DNA from: Akanthomyces muscarius
Taxonomy: Eukaryota; Ascomycota; Sordariomycetes; Hypocreales; Cordycipitaceae
Direction: 5' to 3'
DNA length: 64,000 nucleotides
Assembly (NCBI RefSeq): GCF_028009165.1
Contig: NC_079241.1
Location: 496,001-560,000, forward strand
Shown: one piece after another, positions 12,001-21,519 of the stretch
Position numbering within the stretch: the first letter of the stretch is position 1
Layout: each line of letters opens with the position of its first letter
Position numbers and translations under genes: made by a program
Notes under the pieces: generated by a model
Seen by the model: only the letters and a program-made list of their open reading frames with translations
Told to the model about the DNA's origin: nothing
Database searches by the model: none

Positions 12001-12815
12001 TATCTTCCCGCCATGGCCTGTCTCATTTGCCATGTTCCATTCGATTCCGTTTAGTTTGAAGTCCCAAATACTACAGCTGTTCACGCGGACACCGTGGAGG
12101 ACCTTATCCGCTATTGGCTCCCGAGGACACGTTTACTCTCTACAGATCTACTTTCAAAGTTGAGCTTAGACTTACAAATTTAAGTTGTCTTGAAAACTTT
12201 CTGTAAAAATACGGTCCTACTTGCTCTCGCTGTCGCCACTGCTGGGCTCGGTCAACCAATTACACGGGAAGCCAGGGCAGAGATTTGGCTCTTGCAGCCT
12301 TAAGTTTGACGACTCCTGTGGACAAACTAGGGGTGTAGTTATCCCCATCACTTGTTGCGCAGTGAAATTATCGATATTATTCTATACATTATTGCCGCAG
12401 TCATTGCATGAGCTTGCTGCCTGCAAAGTTTGTAAGTAACTCATGGCCAGGCAGCTCAACACAGCGCTCCAGGTACGGGCTAGCGCTGTCGGGTGCCTGG
12501 TAAGGCGGCCCACTGCCCACACCTTGTGCTCTCACTGGACGTGCTAGTTGGTCCCCGCAGTGTTAGCGCGCCGCTCCAACCTCTGCCTGCAGCAACAAAA
12601 ACGTTTGGTTTGTCGGTCTAATCATTCTCCTGCCCAATCCGACATTGGCGTTACATTCTCACCGTGTTTCTCCCTCAACAAACGCTTTAGTATCGTTGGA
12701 TACGCGGCCTTTCTCTTCCTTTACATAACAAAACGGCCGTGCCACAGCAGCACAAGCGTTACCCTTGTCACACGCGTTACGATTGCCGTTGCACACGGGG
12801 GGCCGATGCACCGCC
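9098..12815. other. 3.7-kb gene-poor region
   Basis: No reading frame here shows protein-like composition or a recognisable domain. A 234-codon minus-strand frame around 9204-9908 is Ser/Leu/Pro-rich with no family resemblance, and is probably chance. The first few hundred bases to the right of 9097 should contain the ARS2 promoter. A TATAAAA word lies at 11223-11229 with no good ORF downstream. The one structured element noted is the foldback at 11472-11566, listed separately. The rest may hold untranslated RNAs or decayed sequence; I see nothing more. Confidence 0.4.
11472..11566. other. ~95-nt foldback with nested hairpins (possible structured RNA)
   Basis: An 11-nt arm at 11473-11483 (CAGGAGCATTT) is perfectly complementary to 11555-11565, with a possible extra G-U pair outside. 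The 71 nt between the arms can form further short stems: GAAC 11492-11495 with GTTC 11546-11549, then CGCC/GGCG at 11499-11509, CACT/AGTG at 11519-11532, and GCGA/TCGC at 11532-11542. Together this draws a multi-branched cruciform or RNA. It could be a non-coding RNA, a small foldback element remnant, or chance. No direct repeats flank it and no polymerase III boxes were recognised. Confidence 0.3.
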
Positions 12816-13568
12816 ATGCCTTTTGTTGGTGGCGACGACTCTCCTCCTCACGCTCGTAAGCGGCGATGGCAGGATCACGACGACGATGGTAACGATACCC
12901 GTAGGCTCTTTACGCTCTACCGTGACGAGAACTGCTCCTTTGGTGGCATATCGGCGCGAAAAATGGCCGCGCCCATATCAAAACGGACGCGGTTCGATAC
13001 CGACGACGACGACGACACTACCACCCACCTACACAACAACAGCAACAACAACGCCGACTGGACGCCCTCTCACCGCCGTCGACCTTCACAGCAATCACAA
13101 AAACAAAAGACCCAGCAACAAACCACACAGCAGCAGCATCATCGGTCGGCCGCGCCCTGCCACATCTGCCATCGACGACCGACCAAGAAGTCGGACCTCG
13201 ACTCGTTTGCCCAGTGCGAGGGATGCCGCGCGCAGACGTGCTTTGTATGCATCCGCCAGTGCCACGGCCGTCGAGGCGACATGGCCTCCGTCCTGTCCGA
13301 GCAGGAGGCCCTGTCGCGCTCGTTTCACATGGAGGACGCCGCAGCCGACGATGCGTGCGACCCTGATGGGCGGACGCCACCGGCGCAGCCACCGCAGGAG
13401 CAGACGCGGGAGCAGTATAGAGAGGGCGCGGCGCAAAAGAGCTGGGCGGCTGGAGGGCATTGCTCCGTGGTGTGCAGCCGCTGCTGCGTGGAAAAGGGAC
13501 CCGAAGGCGAAGCCGTCTGCCTCGGGTGCCTTTTCGGGGCCGAATCACCAGAGGACATGACATTCTGA
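12816..13568 (+). CDS. Unknown protein with a C-terminal CxxC zinc-ribbon/RING-like region
   Basis: A single-exon reading from ATG 12816 gives 250 residues (MPFVGGDDSPPHARKRRW...). The frame is open further upstream to a possible ATG at 12765; 12816 was preferred because coding-like composition begins there. The first ~115 residues are Asp-, Asn- and Gln-rich and probably disordered. From about residue 115 come CHICHRRP, then CEGCRAQTCFVCIRQC, and near the end CSRCCVEKG...VCLGC, giving at least five CxxC-like pairs and likely binding two or three zinc ions. I do not recognise the family; the arrangement resembles treble-clef or RING-like fingers. A spliced upstream exon is possible. It is convergent with RPT1. 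Confidence 0.6.
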   Translation: MPFVGGDDSPPHARKRRWQDHDDDGNDTRRLFTLYRDENCSFGGISARKMAAPISKRTRFDTDDDDDTTTHLHNNSNNNADWTPSHRRRPSQQSQKQKTQQQTTQQQHHRSAAPCHICHRRPTKKSDLDSFAQCEGCRAQTCFVCIRQCHGRRGDMASVLSEQEALSRSFHMEDAAADDACDPDGRTPPAQPPQEQTREQYREGAAQKSWAAGGHCSVVCSRCCVEKGPEGEAVCLGCLFGAESPEDMTF

Positions 13569-13911
13569 TACCCAATTTTGGCGCTTTGCATATACCTCAC
13601 CACACGTATTGATGATATCTCAGCATTTTCTTTTCTCATTTCATGGCGGCGTATGGGCGGCAACGGGTGGATGGCGTTTTTAGTCTGGCGAGCATTATTT
13701 TTTGGGCTTCGTTGCACAAGCATCTTTAATATATAGCAAATGAATACCCCTTTACCTCCAAACATGAACATTCAAATCATGCCACTCAGTCTTGCGTAAA
13801 CGTCGTGTCTATTCTGTAGGAACGAAGCCCATCTACTAAACTGGAGCCATAATTCCCCGGCACCATGACCACCTTGTACTCGTACATTATGACTGTATTC
13901 CATACACTGTT
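13569..13911. other. Intergenic, convergent 3' ends
   Basis: 343 bp between the Cys-rich protein gene and RPT1, which face each other. It should contain both 3' UTRs. No other feature was seen. Confidence 0.4.
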
Positions 13912-15399
13912 CTAGTTGTACTGCATGTATGTAGCAGTAGAGTTAAACTTGAGGTTACCCTTGATAACCTTGTCGACGGCGCTGAGGAAATCCTTCTCCG
14001 TGGCCACCTTTCTTCTGGCACGAATGGCAAACATGCCAGCCTCCGTGCACACACTGCGAAGCTCGGCACCGGTAGCGTTGGGGCACAGACGCGAAATGAG
14101 CTCCCATCGGATGTCTCTCTCGACCGACATGCTCTTGGCGTGAATGCGCAGAATGTTGGCGCGACCCTCCAGATCAGGCAGGGAGAACTCAATCTTACGA
14201 TCGATACGGCCAGGACGCATCAGCGCAGGGTCGAGAGTCGAAGGTCTGTTGGTGGCAAACATCACCTTGATGTTGCCACGAGCATCGAAACCGTCGAGTT
14301 GTGTAATAAGCTCCAACATAGTTCTTTGGACCTCATTGTCGCCGCCAGCGCCATCATCGAAACGAGCGCCACCGACAGCGTCGATTTCATCAAAGAAGAT
14401 GATGCACGCCTTCTTCGTACGGGCCATCTCGAAGAGCTCTCGGACCATTCGGGCACCTTCACCGACATACTTTTGGACCAGCTCACTGCCAATGACTCGG
14501 ATGAAGGTGGCGTCTGTGCGGTTGGCCACGGCTCTGGCGCAGAGGGTCTTTCCGGTACCGGGAGGACCGTAGAGCAGGGCTCCCTTGGGAGGGTCGATAC
14601 CAAGGTTGACGAAGCGCTCCGGTGATAGCAGCGGCATCTCAACAACTTCTCTGAGCTTCTCCACCTGCTCCTTGCACCCACCAACATCACCATAGGTAAC
14701 GTCGGGTTTCTCTTCGACAGTCATCATAGTGACACTGGCGTCGATCTTGGGAGGAAGGGGGAGCATAATCTGGTACTTGTTGCGGTCGACACCGACTCGC
14801 ATGCCCTCCTCGATATCGGTAGGACTGACTCGGTCTCCCAGCTGAACGACAAACTTGGCAATTTGCTTGACGTTAATGACATATTTGCTCTTGGACTCAT
14901 CGCCCTTTTCGTCCGAGATGATTTTCGTGCATCGCGCGACCTGGAAAGGCTGTTCTTCCTGCATTCGTTGGCGATCGGCAGCAACGTCCCAGAGATGTGG
15001 TGGTGCCAGACCCGTGTCGGATTCCTACACATGTCAGTATTCGGCGTTGCCGCGTCATCGAGAATATCTGTAGCATACCTTGACGCCAATCTTCTCATCG
15101 ACGCTTTGTTGCTTCTCCTTGATCTGTTTCTCGAGCTTCTTTAGCGCAGCACCGTACGGCGCGGCGCCATAGGTCTTGAGGACTTGGATATCCCTGGTGG
15201 CGGGTTAGTAGGGCGACAGCGAAGCTGGTGGGGGGCCGAGCGCATACTCATCGCTGAGAGGTGTGATCTTCTTCTCTTCTACTTCCTCGTCGGCGAAGGT
15301 CTTTTGGTACTTCTCCCAATTTTGTCCAGTGGCGGAAGGCTACAGCGGTCAGTGACATGGTGTCCCTTGCTAGGTCAGCGGCTTTCGGATGCTTACCAT
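13912..15399 (-). CDS. RPT1: 26S proteasome regulatory ATPase subunit Rpt1
   Basis: Four coding exons, 15399-15397, 15339-15248, 15193-15079 and 15024-13912, encode 440 residues. Introns are 57, 54 and 54 nt, all GT-AG. The first coding exon is only the ATG, with the donor GTAAGC starting at the next base. The protein begins [13 protein letters not shown] and carries the conserved [20 protein letters not shown] and [13 protein letters not shown] blocks, a coiled coil at about 45-65, an OB region, and an AAA+ domain with Walker A GPPGTGKT (223-230) and Walker B FFDEID (~280-285). It ends in YMQYN. Rpt1 is one of six ATPases that unfold substrates at the base of the 19S particle. It is divergent from CCT4. 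Confidence 0.97.
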
Positions 15400-15890
15400 G
15401 ATGGAACGCGCACGGTAGACGCGCCGCCAGTCTCGAGGTGTACGGTTCAGTAGTGAGGGATAAAATACAGGCGGCAGAGGCGGTTGTGGTCGTGATTGAC
15501 GGTGCGAGATGTCGCAGGCGCAAGTTGTGGTGTTTGGTGATGGAAAGGCTGGAGCAAAGGCAGAGAAGCGTTCCGTAATCTCAGCTGCCTGAGAGCTCCA
15601 GCGCTCGGCCAGGTTGCTGCGTGCCCACCTCAGCGCGCTAAGCCGGTTTGGGACGGCATGCACGTCGTCCCCGTCGTGCAGGCAAAGCGCAGAATGGAAG
15701 GTGGCGGAAGATGGATAATCCCCACCTCCGAGCCCAAAATTTCCAGGCGGTGGTGCTAATGGCGGAGTAGGGTACAAGGTGGGATATTTCGATTGAATGC
15801 TGCCTGTGGACCAGCGTTTCTGTGTTCAATCAACAAACGCGCCCTCAACAAGATATTTCTGCGAGCTCACGTCTAAGAAATCTCTTGACA
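15400..15890. promoter_or_regulatory. Divergent promoter region RPT1 / CCT4
   Basis: 491 bp separate the start codons of a proteasome gene and a chaperonin gene. At 15700-15708 the word GGTGGCGGA resembles the yeast proteasome control element GGTGGCAAA with two mismatches; this is weak evidence. No TATA box is obvious. Confidence 0.45.
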
Positions 15891-17663
15891 ATGTCTGCGC
15901 CTCAGGTTCAAAGCGGTGGTCAGGGCCAGAATGCCACTTTCAGAGTCAGTACACGCGCGCAGCAAGCTCCTGGAGCTCCCCCACTAACCATTGCATAGGA
16001 TAAGGAAAAGCCCATGGCGGTTCGCTCGTCGAACATTGTCGCTGCCAGAGGTACGAACGCAAAGCCAAATACTCGAAAACGTACCGAACGTCACTAACTG
16101 CTATATGCAGCCGTCGCCGATGCCGTGCGCACCTCTCTCGGCCCCCGCGGTATGGACAAGATGATTCGCGGCGGAAAGGGGGAGACCATTATCACAAATG
16201 ACGGCAACACTATGCTCAAGAGCATGTCGGTTATGCACCCCACCGCCAAGATGCTGGTCAATCTCTCCGGTGCGCAGGATGTTGAGGCTGGTGACGGTAC
16301 CACCTCCGTCGTTGTCATCTGCGGTAGCTTGCTAGGTGCCGCCGACCGCCTCTTGTCCAAGGGCATCCACCCCTCCGTCATCTCCGAGTCTTTCCAGCGC
16401 GCCGCTGCCGCCGCCGTCGAGGTCCTCCACGACATGTCCCAGCCCATTTCTCTGACCGACACTGCTTCGCTGCTGCAAGCCGCCAACACATCGCTGTCGT
16501 CCAAGATTGTTTCTCAGTACTCCAACCTTCTTGGCCCCATGGCTGTCAACGCTGTAACGAAGACGATCGATCTCAAGACGGCCGAGAATGTCGACCTCCA
16601 CAATATTCGCATCATCAGAAAAGTTGGAGGCACAATCGAAGACAGCGAGCTGGTTGACGGCCTTGTTCTCAACCAGCCCGTGTTGAAGAACGCTGGCGGA
16701 CCTACTAGAATGGAGAAGGCCAAGATTGGTCTTATCCAGTTCCAGTTGAGCGCTCCTAAGCCCGACGTATGTGACTTATGACTTATTGTGCTGAATTGCA
16801 AATACTGACTTGTAATGCAGATGGAAAACACCATCCAAGTCAACGATTACCGCCAGATGGACAAGATTGTCAAGGAGGAGCGCCTGTATCTGCTCAACCT
16901 GGCCAAGAAGATCAAGAAGGCAAAGTGCAACGTCCTCCTGATTCAGAAGTCGATCCTCAGAGATGCTGTCAACGATCTGTCGCTGCACTTCCTCGCCAAG
17001 CTCGGAATTATGGCCATCAAGGAAATCGAACGCGACGAGGTCGAGTTTATCTGCAGATCAACTGGTTGCAAGCCCGTCGCTGATATCGACTCCTTCACCG
17101 AGGACAAGCTGGGAACTGCTGACCTTGTCGAAGAGGTCCAGTCCTCCGGAGCGCGCATGGTCAAGGTTATGGGCGCGAAGGCCACTGGCAAGACCGTGTC
17201 CATTGTCGTCCGTGGTGCCAACTCCCTGATTCTGGAAGAGGCCGAGCGAAGCTTGCACGACGCTCTTTGCGTCGTCCGCTGTCTCGTCAAGAAGAAAGCC
17301 CTCATTGCTGGCGGTGGTGCTCCCGAGATTGAGATTGCCGCACAGCTGGCCAAGCAGGCCCGCAGTCTGACTGGCACCGAGGCTATCTGCTGGAAGGCCT
17401 TTGCTGATGCCATGGAAGTCATCCCCACAACACTGGCAGAGAATGCCGGTCTCAACAGCATCAAGGTTGTCACTGACCTAAGACACCGCCACGAGATGGG
17501 CGAGAAGAGTGCCGGTGTCAGCATCAAGTCTGGTGGCGTCAACTCCAACATTTCCAAGGAGAACGTGCTGCAGCCGCTGCTGGTCAGCACAAGCGCCATT
17601 GAGCTGGCGGCAGAGACGGTGAAGATGATTCTGAGAATAGACGACATTGCCCTTACGAGATAG
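15891..17663 (+). CDS. CCT4: T-complex protein 1 subunit delta (TRiC/CCT chaperonin)
   Basis: Four exons, 15891-15944, 15999-16050, 16111-16766 and 16821-17663, encode 534 residues. Introns are 54, 60 and 54 nt; the first uses a GTCAGT donor. The joined N-terminus reads [19 protein letters not shown] then [19 protein letters not shown], a group II chaperonin signature. DGTTS lies near residue 95, and the C-terminal GGGAPEIE nucleotide-binding loop is present. Spacing SKIVSQY and [14 protein letters not shown] identify the delta subunit. CCT4 is one of eight subunits of the double-ring cytosolic complex that folds actin, tubulin and WD40 proteins. Length and motifs are normal. Confidence 0.96.
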
Positions 17664-17723
17664 AAGTATCAACCTTTCACTAGGATGATGTATGATAAAC
17701 CCAAAAAAGAGGTGTTTCTCAAG

Positions 17724-17732
17724 TATATAAAA
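17724..17732 (+). promoter_or_regulatory. Possible TATA box of the coiled-coil gene
   Basis: TATATAAAA lies 60 bp after the CCT4 stop and about 215 bp before the ATG at 17948. It could be a promoter element or simply A/T-rich CCT4 3' UTR. Confidence 0.3.
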
Positions 17733-17947
17733 GGATAAAAAAGCTCAAGTGGAATGTGGGAAATATGTCTTTAATAAACAATCCCGATTAAGTGACCAGG
17801 TGCTGTGCGTTGAAGACGTAGAGCCTGCCAGCTGGCAGACGTTTGGTGTACTGATGTGCTTGTTTGCAAACCACATCCGCCTTGTCCATACATCTATACC
17901 CAATTTCGCCGCTCTCAGATCCTACCCTGTCACTATCAGAATTCGCA

Positions 17948-18469
17948 ATGACAAGGCGTACTACTTCCAGAAGCGCTGCGGATTCCGACGGCACTTCTCC
18001 AGCAATTGCAGCACAGCAGTGCATCTTCCAGGTATTTGCTCGGCGCCACCCAATCAACGAACCATGTACCAATCTGAGCCACTAACATGGCCGCAAAAGC
18101 TGAAAAAGGAGCGGGACGAGAAGATGAAGGACGTGGCCAGCAAAGTCCTTGCAGATTTGGACAAGATTAAGCACCAGGTGTCTCAGGAATGCGAAGAGCA
18201 CGAACGGCGGAGGTAACTTGCAACACCCTTAGAGGCGAGCACATCGCTGTTGACAGAATGCTAACTGGAATTGAAGGAAGCAGAAAAAGGCCAGGACTCT
18301 GACTGATATTGCCAAGTCGATGCAGAAGCGCAACGCGATTGAAGAGGACATGATGGCGGTAGTGGCGGGTATGAACACTACTATGACGCAGCTGGAGGAG
18401 CATGTGATGGGGGCCTACGACATGAAAGAGCGCGAACTACAGAATTTGCTTCGAGATGATCCGGTTTGA
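17948..18469 (+). CDS. Small coiled-coil protein of unknown function
   Basis: Three exons, 17948-18031, 18100-18212 and 18277-18469, encode 129 residues. Introns of 68 and 64 nt have GTATTT and GTAACT donors, ACTAAC and GCTAAC branch sites, and AAG acceptors. Both junctions keep frame, and the second joins ERRR to KQKKARTL. The protein starts MTRRTTSRSAADSDG, has a polar N-terminus, and from about residue 29 to the end is a highly charged helix (KKERDEKMKDVASKVLADLD and onward) typical of coiled coils. I do not recognise it; small kinetochore, spindle or meiotic coiled-coil proteins look like this, but nothing specific supports a role. The consistent splicing supports a real gene. Confidence 0.62.
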
Positions 18470-18788
18470 CGATGATGTATGTCACAATGGCAGGGAGACA
18501 GACAAGGGACCTATTGTGCATGGGTGTTGTACAGGATTTTCTGTGATTCTAATTATCCAGGTACCATTTCTTGCCTTTTGCCAGGCTTTGCTAAGCACCA
18601 ATGCTTCCGTAATAAAGAGGAGATGAGTCCCGTAACATCGCTGACCGGTCTATTTTCGTAATTGTATAAATGTTGTACACAGCTCTCCGGGGATAACCGT
18701 TGGCTGAATCTTTTGCTGCCTATTTCGTTCCGCAGAGGCCCGAGGCGATTCTATGTCGTCTTTCGTAGTTTCGATCGATGTAATCGCT

Positions 18789-19145
18789 TTAGACCTTGTA
18801 TCCGAAGCCGAGCATGCAGGTCTTGTACTGCGCGACAAGCGACTGGCAGTCGGCCTGGGGGTCCTTGGCGTTGGAGAAGAGCATGCACTCGTCGCGCTTG
18901 GCCTTTTCGTCCTTGCAAACGCAGCAGGGCTAAGTCAATGGAGTGTCAGTATGCCGATAGTATGGATATACAAGGATCGGAAAGCGGTTCGAGGAGAAAT
19001 GTACCTTGGGGCGCGAGGCGTTGTCGCTTGAGGCAGCGGCCGGAGCGGCGGAAGCTAGGTGGCAAGGTCAGCGGACGAAAGGTCTAGGACGAGGATGAGA
19101 CAGCGACGGGCGCAACGTACGGAGTGATGGCACCTTGGCGTCCAT
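18789..19145 (-). CDS. COX17: Cytochrome c oxidase copper chaperone
   Basis: Three short exons, 19145-19121, 19054-19005 and 18929-18789, encode 71 residues; introns are 66 and 75 nt. The protein begins MDAKVPSLPSAAPAAASS and continues with RPKPCCVCKDEKAKRDEC. It shows the Cox17 copper-binding CCxC (Cys27, 28, 30) and the twin CX9C motif (Cys30-x9-Cys40 and Cys53-x9-Cys63) typical of proteins oxidised by Mia40 in the mitochondrial intermembrane space. Cox17 hands Cu(I) to Sco1 and Cox11 for cytochrome c oxidase assembly. The length equals the ~70 residues of the family. Its exons are so short that simple ORF searches miss it. It is convergent with the coiled-coil gene, about 320 bp away. Confidence 0.95.
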
Positions 19146-20585
19146 TGTGTCAATTGTGTAGGGCGACCCGGGTTCTGTGATGCAGTGCGAGAAAGCAGAA
19201 GAAAAAAACGTGATGACTGGTAAACTTTTTCCTTTGGTTGGGCTTGATCTCGGAGGCGACGACGGGATGAATTGTCTGGGGATTGGATTTCTAAGCTTTG
19301 CGCGACCAATCAGGCCACGCCGAATGCTGGGAGCCTGCTAGCGCACATGTCACTGTAAGTGTCACTAATTAACTTGCTCAGCAAGAGGCCATTAGTTAGA
19401 GGAAAAAAAGAGAAATAAGGATGATGAGAGAATCAAGGAAGATAAGAAGAACAAGAGAGAATAAGAATACTACCAGACGAAAAAAAAAAAAACACAAGAA
19501 GTAATAAGTCACCACTTCCATACTAAAGTGGTACCTAAGTGGTGACCTTCTGCACGACATGGGTGTAGCAAGTCCCGGCTGCTTGCTTGGAGGCTGCTGG
19601 CTTGGAGGCTGCCACTGACTCGGCGCGCTAGAGAGACTGTACTCTGCAGAGCTCTCGCTGCTCATAGGAGAACGACCAAATGCAAAATGTGCGTTGCTCC
19701 AGTCTGTCGGATCCTCACCCTACTGGAAACAGGGACTAGCAAGATTTGCGCCCGATGACTGGTAGCATTTTCAGTCTTTTTTATCACCTGCTTACTCGAG
19801 TCTTGCGAGGGGGTAATTGATATATAAGAATGTAAGCTAAAGACCCTGGGCAAAGAGGCGCGCACAAGATCCCAGGGATTTCATTGCACATGGACTTGCA
19901 AACAAACTTGCGTGGGAAAAGAAGAACAAGAAGAAAGTGCTTACACAGGCAAGACGTACGTGCAAGCGTACTAAGGCCTATATCAAATAGTATTGTCAAG
20001 TGTACGGCCATATTTCTGATTCAATTCCTACGTTCGCAAAGCACAACACAAGACGCGGGCATCTTGAGGCTTTGCGTATTATAAATGGCAGTACACTATG
20101 TTCTGAGATACTAAGATGCCATAAATTCCGTGCCAGGCATAAAGCAGAGAGCATATACCGATGTGAGCTGTTTGACTACAATGCTAGCATCAAAAGACAC
20201 CTTGATACCCGCCTGAAGAGAAACTCATACCGGACAAGAGTGGATGAGCTCGAGAGGCGGCGGCAGTGGCGACCTAGCGTTACCTGAATATACACATTGG
20301 ACGCTTTCTTGGAACCGTTTTTTTTTACCGGAGAGCTCTCGTGGCACTAGCAAGTACTCTCATGCCATCTACGGCTGCGCATAGTCCGAAGTTGTATATT
20401 TTCGCATGTTCATTTATAGACGAAAAAGAAAACTACAGATCAAATACTACTAGGAAGAAAAAGGTCGAAAAACTGTATTTGAGGAAGGCCTAGCAAAGTG
20501 TTTGGCGATAACTGGTACGCAGCACAGCAGTGAAAAAGCCAGCGCACCTCAACATCTCACTATCTTTGTGGAAAAGCTTGACATT
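19146..20585. other. 1.4-kb intergenic region with low-complexity and a small inverted repeat
   Basis: The COX17 promoter should lie in the first few hundred bases. A purine-rich stretch runs from about 19400 to 19500. GTCACCACTT at 19508-19517 is the exact inverse of 19537-19546 (10-bp stem, 19-nt loop). Around 19575-19615 the words GCTTGGAGGCTGC repeat twice. No reading frame looks protein-coding. Confidence 0.4.
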
Positions 20586-21257
20586 TTAGTCAAGAATGAT
20601 TGGTTTACTTATATCCCCGAAATTTTCCTTCTTTACGATTTGTGACTCTGTCTTTGCGTCATCGCGCGAAAGCAGCCCTGCAACATTGAAATTCAGAGTC
20701 CGTGGTCGCAATCCTCTGTCAAGGGCCCTTTTCATCTCCATCCTGTAAACCTCGGCAACAGTCTGCTTCCAGTGTTCAATAAAAGCTTCAGCGTCGGCCC
20801 GCGTCGCAAAGCCCTCGCATCACACGTCCGTCACTCCCTCTACGTGGGGTCTGCAGTCGCTGAAAACATGTCAGGCCGCAGACATCTTGTCAAAAAGGCC
20901 CCGGAACGTACCTCCAGTTCGTGTACACCCCAGTGTGCTTCCCATTTGCGACAGCGTAAAAGTGCGTCTTGCGTTGTCGCGCCGCAGCCTCTCCATGATC
21001 ATTTCTAAAATCTTCCGTCGGCTTGTCGGCTGTAGCTTGCCGCTAGAGCAGTCGTGCTCTGGCGGCCTCCAAGGTGGGAAAGCCTTTGTACAGGCTCCGT
21101 GGATACTCAGTAACACGAGGATGTACGTCGGCCCTGTCGGTTGCTCATTAGCTTTGCTGTATTCCCGTGGGAAGAACAGTTACGATGTGGAAAAGATGGT
21201 GGGTTGCATCACACGGCCGCAGAAGACGGCGTAGTATTTGGTGGGCGGATTCTTCAT
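20586..21257 (-). pseudogene. Decayed tandem RNase H1 N-terminal (viroplasmin) domain gene with two in-frame stops
   Basis: Three exons read in one frame, 21257-21184, 21133-20912 and 20859-20586, with intact 50- and 52-nt GT-AG introns, giving 190 codons. Codons 1-54 form a first viroplasmin-like domain (MKNPPTKYYAVFCGRV ... SLYKGFPTLEAARARLL). TAG at 21045-21043 is codon 55. After a linker comes a second copy, KTHFYAVANGKHTGVYTNW then SDCRPHVEGVTDV, TGA at 20822-20820 (codon 112), then CEGFATRADAEAFIEHWKQ and a charged tail. The TGA falls inside the conserved Trp-x-x-Cys...Phe core with alignment preserved on both sides, so a missing intron is unlikely. This domain binds RNA/DNA hybrids or dsRNA in RNase H1. 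The stops could also be sequencing errors. Confidence 0.75.
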
Positions 21258-21519
21258 TACTGTAGAGATTTCGTCAGAATGAGAGCTCAAGAATCTGCAG
21301 TATCATTTCATTACGTGAAAGCAGAGCTCGATGTTTATAATTGCATCTATTAGTTGTCCTACCGGAATATGCGACCAGGCTCACTGTCGCTGCCCAAGCA
21401 CAGTCATCCTTGTCAATGCGCAGCTGAGGCGAAATCTGCAAGCATATTGGCACCAGTATGCACATCATAGATTGTGGCCGTGTTACTCTGAGGAATGCAC
21501 AACATCTGCCGAAATACTT

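Noticed and set aside
19526..19537. AAGTGGTACCTA shared with 44110-44121 as a possible dispersed element
   Set aside because: A 12-nt match between two places in 64 kb is expected by chance many times, and the flanks do not match.
19508..19546. 10-bp inverted repeat (GTCACCACTT arms, 19-nt loop) as a terminator or element
   Set aside because: Short, no flanking duplication or further pairing, and in a low-complexity interval; noted in the intergenic entry only.
20000..20287. 95-codon plus-strand frame as a small gene
   Set aside because: No domain, poor codon character, and no start context or promoter support.
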